Positions 25,254-33,835 are shown, counted from the stretch's first letter. The stretch: 64,000 nucleotides of DNA from Bacterioplanoides sp. SCSIO 12839 (GCF_024397975.1 NZ_CP073745.1:358501-422500), one strand, 5' to 3'. Numbers and translations are program-made. Notes: generated by a model not told the origin, from the letters alone.

Positions 25254-26741
25254 ATGTCTGCTTTCGAAAAATTGATTAAACACTCGAAAAAAGTTTCTAA
25301 CTTCAGCCACTTGTCTTCGATTTGTGGTTGGGATCAGGCATCCATGATGCCTGCTGGTGGCGCACAAGCCCGCTCTGAAGCCATGGCGGAATTGTCGGTA
25401 CATATTCACGGTTTACAAACTCAGCCTCAGTTAGAAGAGTGGTTTAACGACGCTGAAAATGAAGCGTTAACTACCGAGCAACAAGCCACGCTGTGGGAAA
25501 TGAAACGCAGCTGGCAGCAGGCTAATGTTCTGCCGGAAGCTTTGGTTGAAGCACAATCATTAGCGGGTTCTAAGTGTGAACACGCCTGGCGTACTCAGCG
25601 TAAAGAAAATGACTGGGTTGGTTTTGAAAAGAACTGGGCTGAGGTCGTTAAGTTATCCCAGGAGGAAGCGCAGATTCGCTCTGATGCGACAGGCCTCTCT
25701 CGATATGACGCCATGTTGGAAATCTACGAACCGGGCACCAGCAGTGCATCATTAGATATCGTATTCGACGATGTGAAAAGCTGGCTGCCTGAGATGATTG
25801 ATCAGGCGATTGAAAAGCAAGCGTCAGAATCCTTTGTAGCACCGAGTGGTAACTATCCAACGGAACAGCAAAAAGCGCTGGGGCTGGATGTGATGAAGCT
25901 GCTGCAGTTCGATTTTAATCACGGTCGGCTGGATGAAAGTGTGCATCCGTTTTGTGGTGGTGTACCGAGCGATGTGCGTATTACCACGCGTTACAGCGAA
26001 GATGAGTTTGTTCAATCATTAATGGGCATTGTGCATGAAACCGGCCATGCCCGTTATGAGCAGGGGTTGCCAAAACATCTGGCGGGCACTGCCGCCGGTG
26101 AAGCGCGTTCGATGGGTATTCACGAATCCCAGTCGTTATTTTTTGAAATGCAGTTAGGTCGTAGCCCGGTGTTTATCGAACATTTGGCGAAGTTATGTGG
26201 CCAGCATTTCATAGGCAAAGATAGTTCTGTATTCGCAGTCGATAATCTTCAAAAGATTTATACCCGGGTGAAAAAGGACTTTATTCGTGTTGATGCCGAT
26301 GAATTAACCTATCCGACGCATGTGATTCTGCGCTACGAAATCGAGCGTGACCTGATGAATGGTGTGATCTCTCATAAAGACGTCCCGGAATTATGGGATA
26401 CAAAAATGCAGCATTATTTAGGCTTAAGCACGACGGGTAATTTCCGTGACGGCTGTATGCAGGATATCCACTGGACTGATGGTGCCTTTGGTTATTTCCC
26501 GAGTTACACCTTAGGTGCGATGTACGCAGCTCAGTTTATGGCCAGTATGCGTGAAACCGTTGATGTGGAAGCAGCGATTCGTTCTGGTGATCTGATGCCA
26601 ATCTTTAGTTGGCTGCAGGATAAGTTGTGGAGCAAAGGCAGCTTATTAACCACCGACGAGTTGGTAAAACAAGCAACAGGTGATGTGTTGAATGCCAAGC
26701 ACTTTAAAGCGCATTTGCAGCAAAGATATTTAAATAAATAA
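25254..26741 (+). CDS. Carboxypeptidase Taq (M32) family metallocarboxypeptidase
   Basis: A 495-residue cytoplasmic peptidase of family M32, which removes C-terminal amino acids except proline. The zinc-binding motif HETGH is at about residues 260-264 within GIVHETGHARYEQG, and the family blocks DVRITTRYSEDEF, GIHESQSLFFEMQLGRS and TYPTHVILRYEIERDLM are present. Length is typical (about 495). There is no signal peptide. It follows the MscS gene by 12 bases and is presumably in the same transcript. Confidence 0.94.
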   Translation: MSAFEKLIKHSKKVSNFSHLSSICGWDQASMMPAGGAQARSEAMAELSVHIHGLQTQPQLEEWFNDAENEALTTEQQATLWEMKRSWQQANVLPEALVEAQSLAGSKCEHAWRTQRKENDWVGFEKNWAEVVKLSQEEAQIRSDATGLSRYDAMLEIYEPGTSSASLDIVFDDVKSWLPEMIDQAIEKQASESFVAPSGNYPTEQQKALGLDVMKLLQFDFNHGRLDESVHPFCGGVPSDVRITTRYSEDEFVQSLMGIVHETGHARYEQGLPKHLAGTAAGEARSMGIHESQSLFFEMQLGRSPVFIEHLAKLCGQHFIGKDSSVFAVDNLQKIYTRVKKDFIRVDADELTYPTHVILRYEIERDLMNGVISHKDVPELWDTKMQHYLGLSTTGNFRDGCMQDIHWTDGAFGYFPSYTLGAMYAAQFMASMRETVDVEAAIRSGDLMPIFSWLQDKLWSKGSLLTTDELVKQATGDVLNAKHFKAHLQQRYLNK

Positions 26742-26777
26742 CCGACGAAAAAATTATTAAAGAAATCTGAGCCAGCG

Positions 26778-27617
26778 CTAAGCGCTGGCCAGGTATTTTT
26801 CGGTCTCTTCCCAAAGCTCTTTAGCCAACTTACGACTACGCGCTTTTTTACTGCAGCGATGCACTTTCTTTTTATAAAAGTATTTGCCGTTTAATGCTTT
26901 CACCGCTGGGTCTTCTGCCAGATACACAATGGTTTCAGCCGCTTTTGCGGGAGACAATAAATATTGTGAGATAAAATCAGCAACCCGCTGGTTTAAATCA
27001 CGGCCTAAACCAGTGTTCACCACGCCGGGATGGAAGCTGGTGATAGTAATGCCCGTGTTGGCATAACGCTTGGCAAACTCTCGGGCGAACAAAATATTGG
27101 CGAGTTTGGACTGCCCATACCCCCAAATAGTGCCGAAATAAGGCAATTTGGCGTATTTGGGATGAGTAAATGAGTCGGGCTTCATACCACCTGCCCAGTG
27201 CGCATCGGACGCGGTAACCACAATGCGTGGGTCTGCCGATTGTTTGAGGTTTTCCAGTAATAAATGGGTTAGCTGAAAATGCCCCAGATGAGTGGTGGCA
27301 ATCATGGATTCGTAACCACCGTGGGTCATGCGGTAATACCGGCCACTGAATAGGCCAGCATTTAACGCAAGAATATCAATGGTTGGCATCAGCTGCTGAA
27401 TTTCCGGAGCTGCAGCACGGACACTGGCAAAGTCACTGAGATCCAGCGCCAGGGCGAGGGCTTCACCGCTGCCGGTTTGGTTCAGCGAATCGACGGCCTG
27501 TTGCAGCTTTTCCGGATTCCGGGCAATAACCAGAACGCGATAACCTTTATTGCAGAAGTGCTGAGCCGCCGCCAAACCAATACCGCTGCTGCCACCGGTG
27601 ATAATCACATTTTTCAT
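26778..27617 (-). CDS. Short-chain dehydrogenase/reductase
   Basis: A 279-residue SDR oxidoreductase. Nucleotide-binding TGGSSGIGLAAAQHF is at residues 8-22, NAGL near 89, and the active-site YGQSKLAN (YxxxK) near 166-173. The layout is the retinol-dehydrogenase/WW-oxidoreductase-like group, which uses NADP(H) on lipophilic alcohols or ketones, but the substrate is not predictable. The C-terminal tail is Lys/Arg-rich (KKKVHRCSKKARSRK), which is unusual and may contact membranes or nucleic acid. It is convergent with the M32 gene and stands alone. Confidence 0.88.
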   Translation of the reverse strand: MKNVIITGGSSGIGLAAAQHFCNKGYRVLVIARNPEKLQQAVDSLNQTGSGEALALALDLSDFASVRAAAPEIQQLMPTIDILALNAGLFSGRYYRMTHGGYESMIATTHLGHFQLTHLLLENLKQSADPRIVVTASDAHWAGGMKPDSFTHPKYAKLPYFGTIWGYGQSKLANILFAREFAKRYANTGITITSFHPGVVNTGLGRDLNQRVADFISQYLLSPAKAAETIVYLAEDPAVKALNGKYFYKKKVHRCSKKARSRKLAKELWEETEKYLASA

Positions 27618-27797
27618 GCTTGCCCCCGTTTTTTATGATTGTTTTAAACGTTGAATATTGGGTTGAATATTTGAGTAGCAGGCTAGCACAGAAGTTTTTC
27701 AGCCCCTATTTTGCCCCCGGCGGTTAAGCACCTTTACCGGATAAGGGCTATATGATAAACCCTGTCGGTTTACTCATAATGTATAAGGCAATCAACC

Positions 27798-28253
27798 ATG
27801 GCCAATGATATACGCAGTGTGCTGCATACGTTTAACGAGGCGTTTTCGAACCAGCGCCTGGATGAAGTGATGGAATATTTTGCCGATAATAGTGAATTCC
27901 GTGAAATGAATGGTCACACGGCTCGTGGTAAAGACAAGGTACGTAAAGCCATTAAAACTGTGTTCAGTGGAACGTATGGCAAATTAACCTTTACCGAAAA
28001 AGCCATGCTGGTTGATGAGCAAAATAACACCGCAAGTTTTGCTTGGTATTGCCAACATGACATGCTGCCGGTTGAAGGTATGACATTTGCCCAAAAATGC
28101 ATTGCGGCATTCATTAAACTGCGGTTTGGCAAGTCGTTCCATTGGGAAGGCATGGATTATTTTGTATTTAACGACGACTTAAAAATTGTCAGCAAGCAGA
28201 GTTATGGCCGTGCTGCCATTCCTAAATTTATTCGTGGTTCTGCACCCCGTTAA
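27798..28253 (+). CDS. SnoaL/NTF2-like small protein
   Basis: A 151-residue protein with a cone-shaped NTF2/SnoaL-like fold pattern: a first helix VLHTFNEAFSNQRLDEVMEYF, then DNSEFREMNGHTARGKDKVRKAIKTVF, then strands TASFAWYCQHD and WEGMDYFVFNDDLKIVSKQSYG. Members include polyketide cyclases and isomerases, and many have no known role. The next gene (28275) follows by 21 bases in the same direction, so the two are probably one operon; the pairing with a lipid-type hydrolase hints at small-molecule metabolism. Confidence 0.72.
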   Translation: MANDIRSVLHTFNEAFSNQRLDEVMEYFADNSEFREMNGHTARGKDKVRKAIKTVFSGTYGKLTFTEKAMLVDEQNNTASFAWYCQHDMLPVEGMTFAQKCIAAFIKLRFGKSFHWEGMDYFVFNDDLKIVSKQSYGRAAIPKFIRGSAPR

Positions 28254-28274
28254 TGTGTTAAATATTGAGTGAAT

Positions 28275-29288
28275 ATGCCTGTGAATCGCGTTAAAAAACA
28301 TCACCTGCCAAACGGTGGTTTTCGCAATAACGACAATATGAAAATGCACCATAGGTCGTTATGGAAAATATTGAAGTGGAAATTATTCGAGAAACTGCCG
28401 GATAAAATTTCTATCCCGGTGGTGGATGATGACTATTCCGCCTTTAACGATTCTGAGCAATCGCTGACCAGCTGGATTGGCCATGCGACGTTTTTAATTC
28501 GCCATCAAGGCTTAAATATTATCACCGACCCGCATTTTTCCGAGCGTGCCTCACCCGTGCAATGGGTAGGGCCAAAACGGTATTCACCCGCAGCCATCAG
28601 CATTGATGAATTACCCCATGTGGATGTGGTGGTGATTTCTCACGACCATTACGACCATCTGGATCGTCATTCGGTATTAGCCATTCAGAAAAAGCAGCAA
28701 GATAATCCACCACTGTTTATGTTGCCGCTGGGGTTAGGGCGGTGGTTCAGTAAGCGAGGCATCGACAACTGGGTTGAACTGGACTGGTGGGAATCGCACA
28801 GCCATCGAGGCTGGACCTATACCGCCGTGCCGTGTCAGCACTTCAGTGGTCGCTCTGTTTTCCCGGATCGCACTTTGTGGTGTGGTTGGGTATTTGAAGC
28901 CGATAACGAGCCGGGTGCACCGAACGACTCTGGTATATCGAACGAGCCGGGCAAGCGCTTTTATTTTGCCGGAGATACGGGTTATAGCTCCGACTTTAAA
29001 GCCATTGGTGAGCACTTTGGTTATATGGACATGGCGATGGTGCCGATTGGTGCTTACGAACCGCGCTGGTTTATGAAAGAGATTCATGTGAACCCGGAAG
29101 AGGCGGTGCATATTCATAAAGACGTTGGCTCGCGCCTGTCGCTGGCGATGCACTGGGGCAGCTTTATGCTCACTAATGAACCTATGTTGCAGCCGCCGGA
29201 AGACCTTCAGCAGGCGAAGCAACAGCATGGTGTGGCCGATGACGCGTTTATTGTAATTAAGCCGGGTAAGATCACACCTTTGTTCTAG
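28275..29288 (+). CDS. Metallo-beta-lactamase-fold hydrolase, NAPE-PLD-like
   Basis: About 337 residues from the ATG at 28275; an in-frame GTG at 28269 is also possible. The MBL-fold metal-binding motif is SHDHYDHLD (HxHxDH), within VVISHDHYDHLDRHSV. The upstream strand WIGHATFLIRHQGLNIITDPHFSERASPV and later FYFAGDTGYSSDF and LAMHWGSF are typical of the N-acylphosphatidylethanolamine phospholipase D-like/UlaG-like group. It lacks a signal peptide. The bacterial substrate is unknown, though relatives hydrolyse phosphodiester bonds in lipids. It follows the NTF2-like gene. Confidence 0.83.
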   Translation: MPVNRVKKHHLPNGGFRNNDNMKMHHRSLWKILKWKLFEKLPDKISIPVVDDDYSAFNDSEQSLTSWIGHATFLIRHQGLNIITDPHFSERASPVQWVGPKRYSPAAISIDELPHVDVVVISHDHYDHLDRHSVLAIQKKQQDNPPLFMLPLGLGRWFSKRGIDNWVELDWWESHSHRGWTYTAVPCQHFSGRSVFPDRTLWCGWVFEADNEPGAPNDSGISNEPGKRFYFAGDTGYSSDFKAIGEHFGYMDMAMVPIGAYEPRWFMKEIHVNPEEAVHIHKDVGSRLSLAMHWGSFMLTNEPMLQPPEDLQQAKQQHGVADDAFIVIKPGKITPLF

Positions 29289-29314
29289 GGCCTGTGAGTC
29301 GGCATTGGGGTGGC

Positions 29315-29354
29315 GATTAAGAAAACTAATCACCACCTTTAAAAAGATCAATTT
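29315..29354 (+). promoter_or_regulatory. OxyR-like site upstream of ahpC
   Basis: A 40-bp sequence with the inverted repeat GATTA-N7-TAATC, then CACCACC, then TTTAAAAAGATCAATTT. It matches a sequence upstream of ahpF (30167-30206) over most of its length. The spacing of half-sites fits an OxyR-type site. Confidence 0.5.
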
Positions 29355-29457
29355 AACGGATAACTCTCAGATCTCTACTATAGTTCCTGTTCTTAATTAC
29401 TTATGTTTTTACTTAATCTGGCCTTCGGGCAAATGATTCACTTAATGGAGTTAAACC

Positions 29458-30015
29458 ATGATCAACACAGAAATTAAGCCGTTCAGCGCAACCGCTTTCA
29501 AACAAGGCGAATTTGTAGACGTAACTGAAGCAGACGTGAAAGGTAAGTGGGCAGTATTCTTCTTCTACCCAGCTGACTTCACGTTTGTATGTCCTACTGA
29601 ACTGGGCGACGTAGCTGACAAGTACGAAGAACTGCAAAAGCTGGGCGTTGAAGTGTACTCCGTATCTACCGATACTCACTTCACTCACAAAGCATGGCAC
29701 GATGCTTCTGAAACCATCGGCAAAATCAACTACTACATGCTGGGCGACCAGAACGGTAGCATCACCAACAACTTCGGTGTAATGCGTGAAGGCCAAGGCC
29801 TGGCAGACCGTGCTACTTTCCTGATCGACCCAGATGGCATCATTCAGGCAATGGAAATCACTGCTGAAGGTATCGGCCGTGACGCAGACGACCTGATGCG
29901 CAAAGTAAAAGCGGCTCAGTACGTTCGCAACAACCCAGGTGAAGTTTGCCCAGCTAAGTGGAAAGAAGGTGAAGAGACTCTGGCTCCTTCTCTGGACTTA
30001 GTAGGCAAGATTTAA
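29458..30015 (+). CDS. ahpC: Alkyl hydroperoxide reductase subunit C (peroxiredoxin)
   Basis: AhpC, a typical 2-Cys peroxiredoxin that reduces hydrogen peroxide and organic hydroperoxides, 185 residues. The peroxidatic Cys is in [12 protein letters not shown] (about residue 47) and the resolving Cys in [13 protein letters not shown] (about 164); the [10 protein letters not shown] block is also conserved. Electrons come from AhpF, encoded 313 bases downstream after a terminator and its own promoter-like region. It is highly expressed in most bacteria under oxidative stress. Confidence 0.97.
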   Translation: MINTEIKPFSATAFKQGEFVDVTEADVKGKWAVFFFYPADFTFVCPTELGDVADKYEELQKLGVEVYSVSTDTHFTHKAWHDASETIGKINYYMLGDQNGSITNNFGVMREGQGLADRATFLIDPDGIIQAMEITAEGIGRDADDLMRKVKAAQYVRNNPGEVCPAKWKEGEETLAPSLDLVGKI

Positions 30016-30042
30016 TTCTGAAAGAATTGAATCCTGCTAGCT

Positions 30043-30058
30043 CCCACGCTCCGCGTGG
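30043..30058. repeat. Short hairpin repeat CCCACGCTCCGCGTGG
   Basis: Same core stem as at 5817-5833, here shortly before the ahpC terminator. Confidence 0.5.
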
Positions 30059-30069
30059 TCGCTAAACCG

Positions 30070-30100
30070 AAAAGCTCCGCTCTATAGCGGAGCTTTTTTG
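30070..30100 (+). terminator. Terminator of ahpC
   Basis: AAAAGCTCCGCT-CTAT-AGCGGAGCTTTTTT. Confidence 0.93.
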
Positions 30101-30166
30101 TTTCTGTCGTATGGCAATAGTGGTTTACAGCTCAATTGCAGTGATTAACTTTCTTAATAACCCATT

Positions 30167-30206
30167 GTTAGCAAATAACTATCACCATCTTTAAAAACAT
30201 TGATTT
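30167..30206 (+). promoter_or_regulatory. OxyR-like site upstream of ahpF
   Basis: GTTAG-N6-ACTATC, then ACCATCTTTAAAAACATTGATTT, closely matching the ahpC-upstream element base for base in the second half. It fits an OxyR-type half-site pattern and suggests ahpF has its own peroxide-controlled promoter. Confidence 0.5.
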
Positions 30207-30328
30207 CATATATTTCCCCTCGCTGGCTACTATAACTTCGTACTTTGAATTAAGCAGTGCACATCACTGAGTCGAACTTACATCAACGAACTCAGCCGCG
30301 CTGAAACAAATCTGATAAGGAGCTCGAT

Positions 30329-31882
30329 ATGCTTGACGCTACGATGAAACAACAACTGGGCGCTTACCTGGCCAATCTGCGTAATCCGATTGAGCTTCAG
30401 GTATCGGTCGATGGTTCTGACAAGGCTCGTGAATTAGAAGAGCTGGGTCGTGAGATTGCGGAATTACATAACGATATTGCGTTAACCGTTACCGAAGAGG
30501 CCATTAACGGTCGCTCTCCAGTAATGACGGTTGCCAAAGCAGGCCAACCAGCACGCGTTACTTTTGCCGGTGTGCCGCTGGGTCACGAATTTACCTCTCT
30601 GGTACTGGCACTGTTACAAGCGGGCAGCCACCCATCAAAAGAAGATCAGGCATTACAGGATCAGGCGAAAAGCCTGACTCGTGAGCTGAACTTTGAAGTG
30701 TACGTATCGCTGTCGTGCCATAACTGCCCGGACGTGGTTCAGGCAGTGAACTTAATCGCAGCGCTGAATCCAAACGTCACCGCAACCATGATCGACGGTG
30801 GTGTGTTCCAGCAGGAAGTGACCGACAAAACCATCATGGCGGTACCGGCGCTGTACTTAAACGGTGAGCCATTGGCAAACGGCAAACAAACGCTGGCGGA
30901 AATCCTCAATAAAGTGGATGACGACGCCGATGCCAAAGCCGCTGCGGCCGTGGCTGATAAAGATCCGTTTGATGTATTGGTTGTAGGCGGTGGCCCGGCG
31001 GGCGCATCAGCGGCAATTTACGCGGCGCGTAAAGGCATTCGTACAGGTATTGTGGCGGATCGTTTTGGTGGCCAGGTGTCTGACACCGTCGGTATCGAAA
31101 ACTTTATTTCGGTACCGTACACCGAAGGTCCGAAGCTGGTGGCCCATCTGGAAGAACACGTTAAAGAATACGACGTGGATGTGATGAAGGCACAGCAAGC
31201 GGTGGGTGTGCGTAAGACTGACTCTGGTTTGACCGAAGTCGAATTAGCCAACGGCGCAGTGGTCAGTGGTAAAACCGTGATTATGGCCACCGGCGCACGC
31301 TGGAGAGAAATGAACGTACCGGGCGAGCAGGAATACAAAGCCAAAGGTGTGGCGTACTGCCCACACTGTGACGGCCCGCTGTTTAAAGGCAAAAAGACCG
31401 CCGTCATTGGTGGTGGTAACTCCGGTATTGAAGCCGCGATTGACTTGGCGGGTATCGTGGAGCATGTAACCGTATTGGAATTTGCTGACACCTTACGTGC
31501 TGATGCCGTGCTGGTGAAAAAAGCGGAATCGCTGCCAAACGTCACCATCATTAAAGAAGCCATGACCACCGAAGTGATTGGCGATGGTGAGCGTGTAACT
31601 GGCCTGAAATACCAGGATCGTGCAACTGGCGAAGAAAAGACGCTGGATCTGGCGGGTATTTTTGTTCAGATCGGTTTAGTACCGAATACTGAATTCCTGA
31701 AAGACTCAGTGAACTTATCCGAACGTGGTGAAGTCGTAATTGATGAGCATGGCCAAACCAATGTACCGGGTGTATTCGCCGCCGGTGACTGTACTACCGT
31801 GCCGTACAAACAAATTATTATCTCCATGGGTGCAGGTGCTACCGCCGCACTGGGAGCATTTGATTACCTGATTCGTAACTGA
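30329..31882 (+). CDS. ahpF: Alkyl hydroperoxide reductase subunit F
   Basis: AhpF, a 517-residue flavoprotein that passes electrons from NADH to AhpC. The N-terminal double thioredoxin fold (residues 1-200) holds a CxxC at about 129-132 (SCHNCPD). The FAD-binding region begins [21 protein letters not shown], and the NADH domain holds [18 protein letters not shown]. The thioredoxin-reductase-type active site YCPHCDGP is at about 343-346, and [15 protein letters not shown] is the second FAD block. Start ATG 30329 follows AAGGAG. Expression likely follows the OxyR-like element upstream. Confidence 0.97.
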   Translation: MLDATMKQQLGAYLANLRNPIELQVSVDGSDKARELEELGREIAELHNDIALTVTEEAINGRSPVMTVAKAGQPARVTFAGVPLGHEFTSLVLALLQAGSHPSKEDQALQDQAKSLTRELNFEVYVSLSCHNCPDVVQAVNLIAALNPNVTATMIDGGVFQQEVTDKTIMAVPALYLNGEPLANGKQTLAEILNKVDDDADAKAAAAVADKDPFDVLVVGGGPAGASAAIYAARKGIRTGIVADRFGGQVSDTVGIENFISVPYTEGPKLVAHLEEHVKEYDVDVMKAQQAVGVRKTDSGLTEVELANGAVVSGKTVIMATGARWREMNVPGEQEYKAKGVAYCPHCDGPLFKGKKTAVIGGGNSGIEAAIDLAGIVEHVTVLEFADTLRADAVLVKKAESLPNVTIIKEAMTTEVIGDGERVTGLKYQDRATGEEKTLDLAGIFVQIGLVPNTEFLKDSVNLSERGEVVIDEHGQTNVPGVFAAGDCTTVPYKQIIISMGAGATAALGAFDYLIRN

Positions 31883-31916
31883 GTCAGAGTTTGATAAGAG
31901 CCTGATGAGAGGCCCG

Positions 31917-31947
31917 AAGGAACTTCTGAATAATTCAGAGGTTCCTT
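31917..31947 (+). terminator. Hairpin after ahpF
   Basis: AAGGAAC...GTTCCTT with inner TCTGAA/TTCAGA, forming a long stem. The T tract is poor, so termination here may be partial. Confidence 0.55.
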
Positions 31948-31961
31948 AATTAAAACAAATT

Positions 31962-32078
31962 AACAGCAGCACCCTAGGGTTTCACTGACCCGGCCCACAG
32001 GCTGTTAAACAGAAGTTTCGGCTTCTGATATTAGTGGGACTAAAAAGCCCGGCGATCATGAAGATCCCGGGCTTTTTT
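31962..32078 (+). ncRNA. Candidate structured small RNA
   Basis: This gene-free stretch can fold into a 5' stem AACAGC/GCTGTT enclosing GGGT-TTCACTG-ACCC, then a hairpin CAGAAG-TTTCGG-CTTCTG. An alternative stem is CCCAC/GTGGG. It ends in a strong Rho-independent terminator (AAAAGCCCGG/CCGGGCTTTTTTT, 32042-32078). It could be a stand-alone sRNA or a 3' part of the ahpF transcript. No family is recognised and no promoter is assigned. Confidence 0.4.
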
Positions 32079-32109
32079 TATGGTGTTTTTATTATTTCTT
32101 AGGACTATT

Positions 32110-32181
32110 TATAAACGCCTTGCTAAGCGGCGAGCGCTAGCGAGTCCAGCCCAAAGGGCAATGCTGCCTTTGCTTGTTACG
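32110..32181 (-). repeat. attC-like cassette recombination site 1
   Basis: Read on the minus strand it opens with CGTAACAAGC and closes with AAGGCGTTTATA, i.e. the paired R''/R' ends (TAACAAG ... GCGTT) of an integron attC site. The centre has GGACTCGC, also present in site 3. It follows the stop of the gene at 32189-32467. Confidence 0.7.
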
Positions 32182-32188
32182 TGAGATT

Positions 32189-32467
32189 TCACAGGCATTT
32201 ATAAGCTTGACCTGAGGCTTGGTTATCAGTTGATAGCCAAAGTATATGAGTAGCCCCTATTTTGCTAGCTTTTGTAAAAGCATCTTTTTTACAACGGTAA
32301 ACATAGTCTGGTCCAGGAATCATGCTTGAGCCGTTTACATTACCCAAAAATTCACATGCTTTTACCATTGTATGATTTGCTTCCCTGACTCCATCGAATG
32401 AGTTGATTTGTTTGGAAGCACAACCTGAAATTAATATTGTAGTTGTTACTAAAAATAATTTTTTCAT
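32189..32467 (-). CDS. Small lipoprotein, DUF4156-like (cassette gene)
   Basis: A 92-residue lipoprotein with signal sequence and lipobox ISGC (Cys16). The mature part has CEFLGNVNGSSMIPG, then KKDAFTKASKIGATHILWL and a final AYKCL. These Cys and GATHI(L)W features resemble the DUF4156 group of small envelope lipoproteins. Function is unknown. An AGGAGAGA site precedes the ATG at 32467. It is the last cassette of the array, followed by attC-like site 1. Confidence 0.7.
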   Translation of the reverse strand: MKKLFLVTTTILISGCASKQINSFDGVREANHTMVKACEFLGNVNGSSMIPGPDYVYRCKKDAFTKASKIGATHILWLSTDNQASGQAYKCL

Positions 32468-32487
32468 ATTTTATCTCTCCTAGTTCA

Positions 32488-32566
32488 CATAACGCCTCAA
32501 TAATGGGCAGAAGCACGCAGTGCGTAGGTCAAGCCCCAAAGGGGCGACATTAATTGGCTTGTTATG
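32488..32566 (-). repeat. attC-like cassette recombination site 2
   Basis: On the minus strand it runs from CATAACAAGCC to GAGGCGTTATG, with complementary ends CATAAC/GTTATG and a GC-rich imperfect stem between (GCCCCTTTGGGGC in the middle). It overlaps the stop codon of the gene at 32562. Confidence 0.75.
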
Positions 32567-33026
32567 AGTTTTTAATGTCAGATACATGCTTACTTATGCG
32601 CCAGAAAAGAAGCCCGTACCATATAGTGAATGGAAGGATATCTGCCGGTGTACTTACAACTGGCTCTTCACCTGGAAATGCATAAATGTAGTAAGCAACT
32701 AAAGCCGCAAAAATTGGAATCAGAAGCACCAAAAACCTAATGCTTACAACAAAACCAATACTGAAGTAACGACCGAGAAAATCCGTTCCAGTAGCTCCTC
32801 CGTTGGAGCGGTACACAAAAATGGTACCTATTAATGGAATGAGTATATTACCTAGTGAACCAATCGCATCCCATATATTTGGGTTTTCAATAGGAAGCCT
32901 CATCATTGCCTCCATGCCGGCAGCACATAGTACTATATAAATCAGACCGTATACGAATCGATCCTTTTCGGTAAATTGATCGTTTTTAATATCTTCTTTT
33001 AATGCTTCGATATTCCAGAAATACAT
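32562..33026 (-). CDS. Small membrane protein of unknown function (cassette gene)
   Basis: About 154 residues from the ATG at 33026; a TTG one codon upstream is the alternative. Four hydrophobic stretches fit membrane helices: VYGLIYIVLCAAGMEAMM, IGSLGNILIPLIGTIFVY, GFVVSIRFLVLLIPIFAALVAYYIY and ILPFTIWYGLLFWRI. I do not recognise a family. The stop codon lies inside attC-like site 2 and the start follows the cassette boundary by about 15 bases, so the reading frame fills nearly the whole cassette. Expression probably depends on read-through from upstream. Confidence 0.68.
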   Translation of the reverse strand: MYFWNIEALKEDIKNDQFTEKDRFVYGLIYIVLCAAGMEAMMRLPIENPNIWDAIGSLGNILIPLIGTIFVYRSNGGATGTDFLGRYFSIGFVVSIRFLVLLIPIFAALVAYYIYAFPGEEPVVSTPADILPFTIWYGLLFWRISKHVSDIKNS

Positions 33027-33040
33027 CAATACTCCTTACT

Positions 33041-33114
33041 CATAACGCCTGCCAGCAATGGCGAGTGAAACGAGTCCAGCCAGCTTGCTGGCGAATTGGC
33101 TGGCCTTGTTATGG
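33041..33114 (-). repeat. attC-like cassette recombination site 3
   Basis: On the minus strand it runs from CCATAACAAGGCC to GGCAGGCGTTATG. The ends CATAAC/GTTATG pair, the interior CCAGCAAGCTGG forms a stem, and GGACTCG is shared with site 1. Confidence 0.78.
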
Positions 33115-33120
33115 GGCTTA

Positions 33121-33597
33121 TTAGATTTCAAAAATTAACCCCTTTGTTAAAAATATTGACATCAGTAGCAATGGTATTGCATTTGATATTAAAGCTGTAA
33201 TAGATAATTTTGATTTGGAGACATAAATGCTTTTTATTGCAAAGATAATACCGCTGATACAGCCAATAGCTACCGCGATAGCAAGCAATATGACCTCAGC
33301 AAATCCCATCATTGCACCTGCTGTGCTATTCGAATCAGTAGCCCAAAAAGTAGAGTTTGAAAAAGCAAGATACGAAACGGCAAGTAGAATAATCACTACA
33401 GGACTAAGAAAAGCTAGGCTTGTATAAAATTTATTACTCACTTCCTTTGCACCATAACAGCTTATTCGTGTGCGTGCCTGATATCTTGGCGAGAATGTTT
33501 CGAGCTTGTAACTGCAACTAACTGATTTCACTTTGAAACCTTCCTTAGCAAGATAATTCCCTTCCAGAAAAGCGTGCGTGCACACTATTTCGGTCAC
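33121..33597 (-). CDS. Small membrane protein of unknown function (cassette gene)
   Basis: Open frame of 158 codons from GTG 33597. A GTG at 33531 after AAGGAAGG is an alternative start and would give about 136 residues. Three hydrophobic segments are visible: ASLAFLSPVVIILLAVSYLAFS-like, GFAEVILLAIAVAIGCISGIIFAI and ITALISNAIPLLLMSIFL. The N-terminal part has a C-x-Y and CYGA pair and looks soluble. No family recognised. The stop is just outside attC-like site 3. The frame also continues upstream of the GTG without a stop until about 33650, so the 5' end of the cassette is unclear. Confidence 0.55.
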   Translation of the reverse strand: MTEIVCTHAFLEGNYLAKEGFKVKSVSCSYKLETFSPRYQARTRISCYGAKEVSNKFYTSLAFLSPVVIILLAVSYLAFSNSTFWATDSNSTAGAMMGFAEVILLAIAVAIGCISGIIFAIKSIYVSKSKLSITALISNAIPLLLMSIFLTKGLIFEI

Positions 33598-33784
33598 GTT
33601 ATGCCTACTATCTTGTAAACCATATTCGCAACCTATTGATTCTATTAATGTTTAAAGTATCACCAGTAGAGAATACGGGCAAGCCCGAAAGTAAAGCGTG
33701 CCTGCTACTAAGGTATTGGCGTAAATCATACGGGTTACAAAGACAGTGTGTCTTAACAGAGAGTAATAATGATGAGAGCCATCA

Positions 33785-33816
33785 AAGCCGCTGATAACCA
33801 ACGCTACCAGCGGCTT
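33785..33816 (-). terminator. Hairpin after the GST gene
   Basis: AAGCCGCTG/CAGCGGCTT around a 14-base loop; on the minus strand it follows the GST stop codon. The gene-free 33598-33784 stretch before it shows no further features I can name. Confidence 0.55.
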
Positions 33817-33835
33817 GTATAGAGGTTTTCTAAAA

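Larger units (their letters stand above)
32110..33604 (-). mobile_element. Integron gene-cassette array without integrase (three cassettes)
   Basis: Three leftward genes (32189, 32562, 33121) are each followed by an attC-like site (32110, 32488, 33041) at spacings of less than 15 bases. The cassette boundary on the minus strand reads GCG^TTATG at sites 2 and 3 and GCG^TTTAT at site 1. No integron integrase gene is in the window. The genes are AT-rich and encode a lipoprotein and small membrane proteins, typical cassette cargo. This is the pattern called a CALIN (cluster of attC sites lacking an integrase). The right end near 33600 is uncertain. Confidence 0.72.

Noticed and set aside
28734..29351. 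A 205-codon frame opposite the NAPE-PLD-like hydrolase gene
   Set aside because: Antisense to a well-supported gene, rich in Arg/His as shadow frames are.
33598..33610. A fourth cassette boundary (GTTATGCC) at the right end of the array
   Set aside because: It is on the opposite strand sense to the other three boundaries and no full attC-like fold follows it.
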